Below, piece by piece: positions 14,381 to 15,364 of a stretch of DNA of 15,364 nt; position 1 is the first letter of the stretch, and every line of letters starts with the position of its first letter. The stretch spans positions 1-15,364 of the forward strand of contig CAJQOK010000091.1 of the NCBI GenBank assembly GCA_905479905.1, written 5' to 3'. Position numbers and translations under genes: made by a program. The notes under the pieces are model-generated. The model searched no databases, was not told the origin of the DNA, and saw only the letters and a list, made by a program, of their open reading frames with translations. Source of the stretch: an uncultured Aliterella sp. Its GTDB lineage: Bacteria; Cyanobacteriota; Cyanobacteriia; Cyanobacteriales; Chroococcidiopsidaceae.

Positions 14381-14719
14381 CTAAGCTTTTGCCGTCCAAA
14401 CAACTTTTTCACCTTGTCCCCAAAAACCATCAAATTTTGTCACCTTTACATTGCCCAAAACCTTGGTTTGACAAGCAAGACGGAGATTTTGAGAGGGAGA
14501 ATGAGGAGGAAGACTGCGCCGCGTTTTATCTTGCCAAGTTACTTCCGAAACTTCACCTTCTACCATCACAGCGCAAGTACCACAAGTACCAAGTCCATGA
14601 CAATTAATTACTGAGGCGTTGCCATTGTAGAGATTGATATCATTATTGAGTAGTACCTGACGGAGATTGTCACCATCATTGCAAACTATTACTTTACCCT
14701 GAGCAAAAACTTGGGGCAT
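14381..14719 (-). CDS. Plant-type [2Fe-2S] ferredoxin
   Basis: Small soluble electron carrier, 112 residues. The cluster ligands are C40, C46 and C49 (INCHGLGTCGTCAV) and C83 (LRLACQTKV), the C-x5-C-x2-C pattern with a distant fourth cysteine. The spacing differs from photosynthetic PetF ferredoxin (C-x4-C-x2-C), so this is one of the specialised ferredoxins rather than the main photosynthetic one. DGDNLRQVLLNNDINLYNG (15-33) is the usual helix-strand segment; the C-terminus has an extra aromatic tail (FDGFWGQGEKVVWTAKA). It is divergent from cimA across 50 nt and upstream of the b-type cytochrome on the same strand. Confidence 0.9.
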   Translation of the reverse strand: MPQVFAQGKVIVCNDGDNLRQVLLNNDINLYNGNASVINCHGLGTCGTCAVMVEGEVSEVTWQDKTRRSLPPHSPSQNLRLACQTKVLGNVKVTKFDGFWGQGEKVVWTAKA

Positions 14720-14769
14720 ATTATTCTATTTTCCTATTATTGATATCCCTCTTAGTCTAATTAGTATTT

Positions 14770-15364
14770 ATGACAAAACAGCTTTGGATCTACGACACCA
14801 CGTTAAGGGATGGAACCCAAAGGGAAGGAATATCTGTCTCTATAGAAGATAAACTCCGCATCGCCAGACAGTTAGACAGATTAGGAGTGCCTTTTATAGA
14901 AGGTGGATGGCCAGGGGCAAATCCTAAAGATGTACAATTTTTCTGGCAACTTCAAGAAGAACCTTTAACTAACGCGGAGATTGTTGCTTTTTGTTCTACT
15001 CGTCGCCCCCATATATCAGCAGCAACTGATCCGATGCTGCAAGCGATTCTCGCGGCGGGAACTCGCTGGGTAACTATTTTCGGTAAATCTTGGGATTTGC
15101 ACGTTACAGAAAGCTTAAAGACCAGTTTAGACGAAAACTTAGAGATGATCCGCGATACGATCGCCTATCTACAATTATCTGGACGCAAAGTAATTTATGA
15201 TGCCGAACATTGGTTTGATGGTTATAAGCAAAATAAAGATTACGCCCTAAAAACTTTACTAACAGCCGTAAATGCAGGGGCGCAATGGGTGGCTTTATGC
15301 GATACAAATGGCGGAACATTACCCCACGAAATTAGCCTTATTGTCCGCGATGTCAAGCAATTTT
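14770..15364 (+). CDS. cimA: (R)-citramalate synthase CimA (partial, N-terminal part)
   Basis: Condenses pyruvate and acetyl-CoA to citramalate, the entry to the threonine-independent route to isoleucine. The frame is open from ATG 14770 to the right edge (198 codons; full-length enzymes are about 530 residues). Conserved features are the metal-binding DTTLRDGTQREG (9-20), FIEGGWPGANPKD (42-54), which distinguishes citramalate synthases from isopropylmalate synthases (EAGFP), YDAEHWFDGYK and the ALCDTNGGTLPHE loop. The citramalate route is documented in Cyanothece 51142, so its presence in a cyanobacterium is expected. No Shine-Dalgarno is visible. The regulatory C-terminal domain lies outside the window. 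Confidence 0.9.
   Translation, partial: MTKQLWIYDTTLRDGTQREGISVSIEDKLRIARQLDRLGVPFIEGGWPGANPKDVQFFWQLQEEPLTNAEIVAFCSTRRPHISAATDPMLQAILAAGTRWVTIFGKSWDLHVTESLKTSLDENLEMIRDTIAYLQLSGRKVIYDAEHWFDGYKQNKDYALKTLLTAVNAGAQWVALCDTNGGTLPHEISLIVRDVKQF

Noticed and set aside
14389..14614. Plus-strand frames opposite the ferredoxin gene
   Set aside because: The minus-strand frame has all four cluster cysteines at correct positions; the plus-strand products have no recognisable features.
15104..15319. Minus-strand frame of 71 codons at the right end
   Set aside because: It is a shadow of cimA, which is open from 14770 to the edge with conserved motifs on both sides.
1..15364. A defence island, mobile element, CRISPR array or other novel multi-gene system
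   Set aside because: Every substantial gene falls in a known housekeeping or widely shared cyanobacterial family. I saw no transposase, recombinase, direct-repeat array, target-site duplication or nuclease/helicase cluster.

Overview
The window reads as ordinary chromosome of a cyanobacterium. Three things support this. The octamer GCGATCGC (HIP1) occurs 14 times, spread over genes and gaps. A photosystem-II-associated small protein of the Psb34 (Ssl1498) family is present. The rest of the gene set (NhaS3-like antiporter, ssb next to mreBCD, ThiO/ThiG, citramalate synthase, DUF1206 protein, GHL10-type hydrolase) is typical of filamentous or Chroococcidiopsis-like cyanobacteria. I cannot name the species.

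Layout, left to right. (a) 1-768, minus: N-terminal 256 residues of a CPA2-type Na+/H+ antiporter, cut by the left edge. (b) 908-1693, plus: exported SIMPL-domain protein with a hairpin terminator that also separates it from the convergent ssb. (c) 1731-2090, minus: short single-stranded-DNA-binding protein with a LexA-type operator just upstream, divergent from mreB. (d) 2281-5867, plus: mreB-mreC-mreD, the rod-shape/elongation module, closely followed by ribD of riboflavin synthesis. (e) 6006-6716: two small unrecognised proteins, convergent. (f) 7030-9372, minus: a GHL10-like predicted glycosidase and a DUF1206 membrane protein with its own terminator. (g) 9521-11258, plus: an epoxide-hydrolase-like alpha/beta hydrolase and a beta-hydroxyacid dehydrogenase, 4 nt apart. 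(h) 11255-14719, minus: psb34, thiG, thiO, a cytochrome b561-like membrane protein and a [2Fe-2S] ferredoxin. (i) 14770 to the right edge, plus: the start of cimA.

Functional groupings. MreB, MreC and MreD form one cell-wall elongation complex. ThiO and ThiG work in consecutive steps toward the thiamine thiazole ring. The ferredoxin and the b-type cytochrome could form a small electron-transfer pair. The hydrolase and dehydrogenase could act in turn on reactive metabolites (inference).

I found no mobile element, CRISPR array, tRNA, rRNA, phage gene or recognisable defence system, and no clearly new multi-gene system. The points most worth a second look are the LexA-like palindrome in front of ssb, and thiO and thiG. 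Those two genes are usually fused in cyanobacteria; here they are separated by a single +1 frame change and 19 nt.
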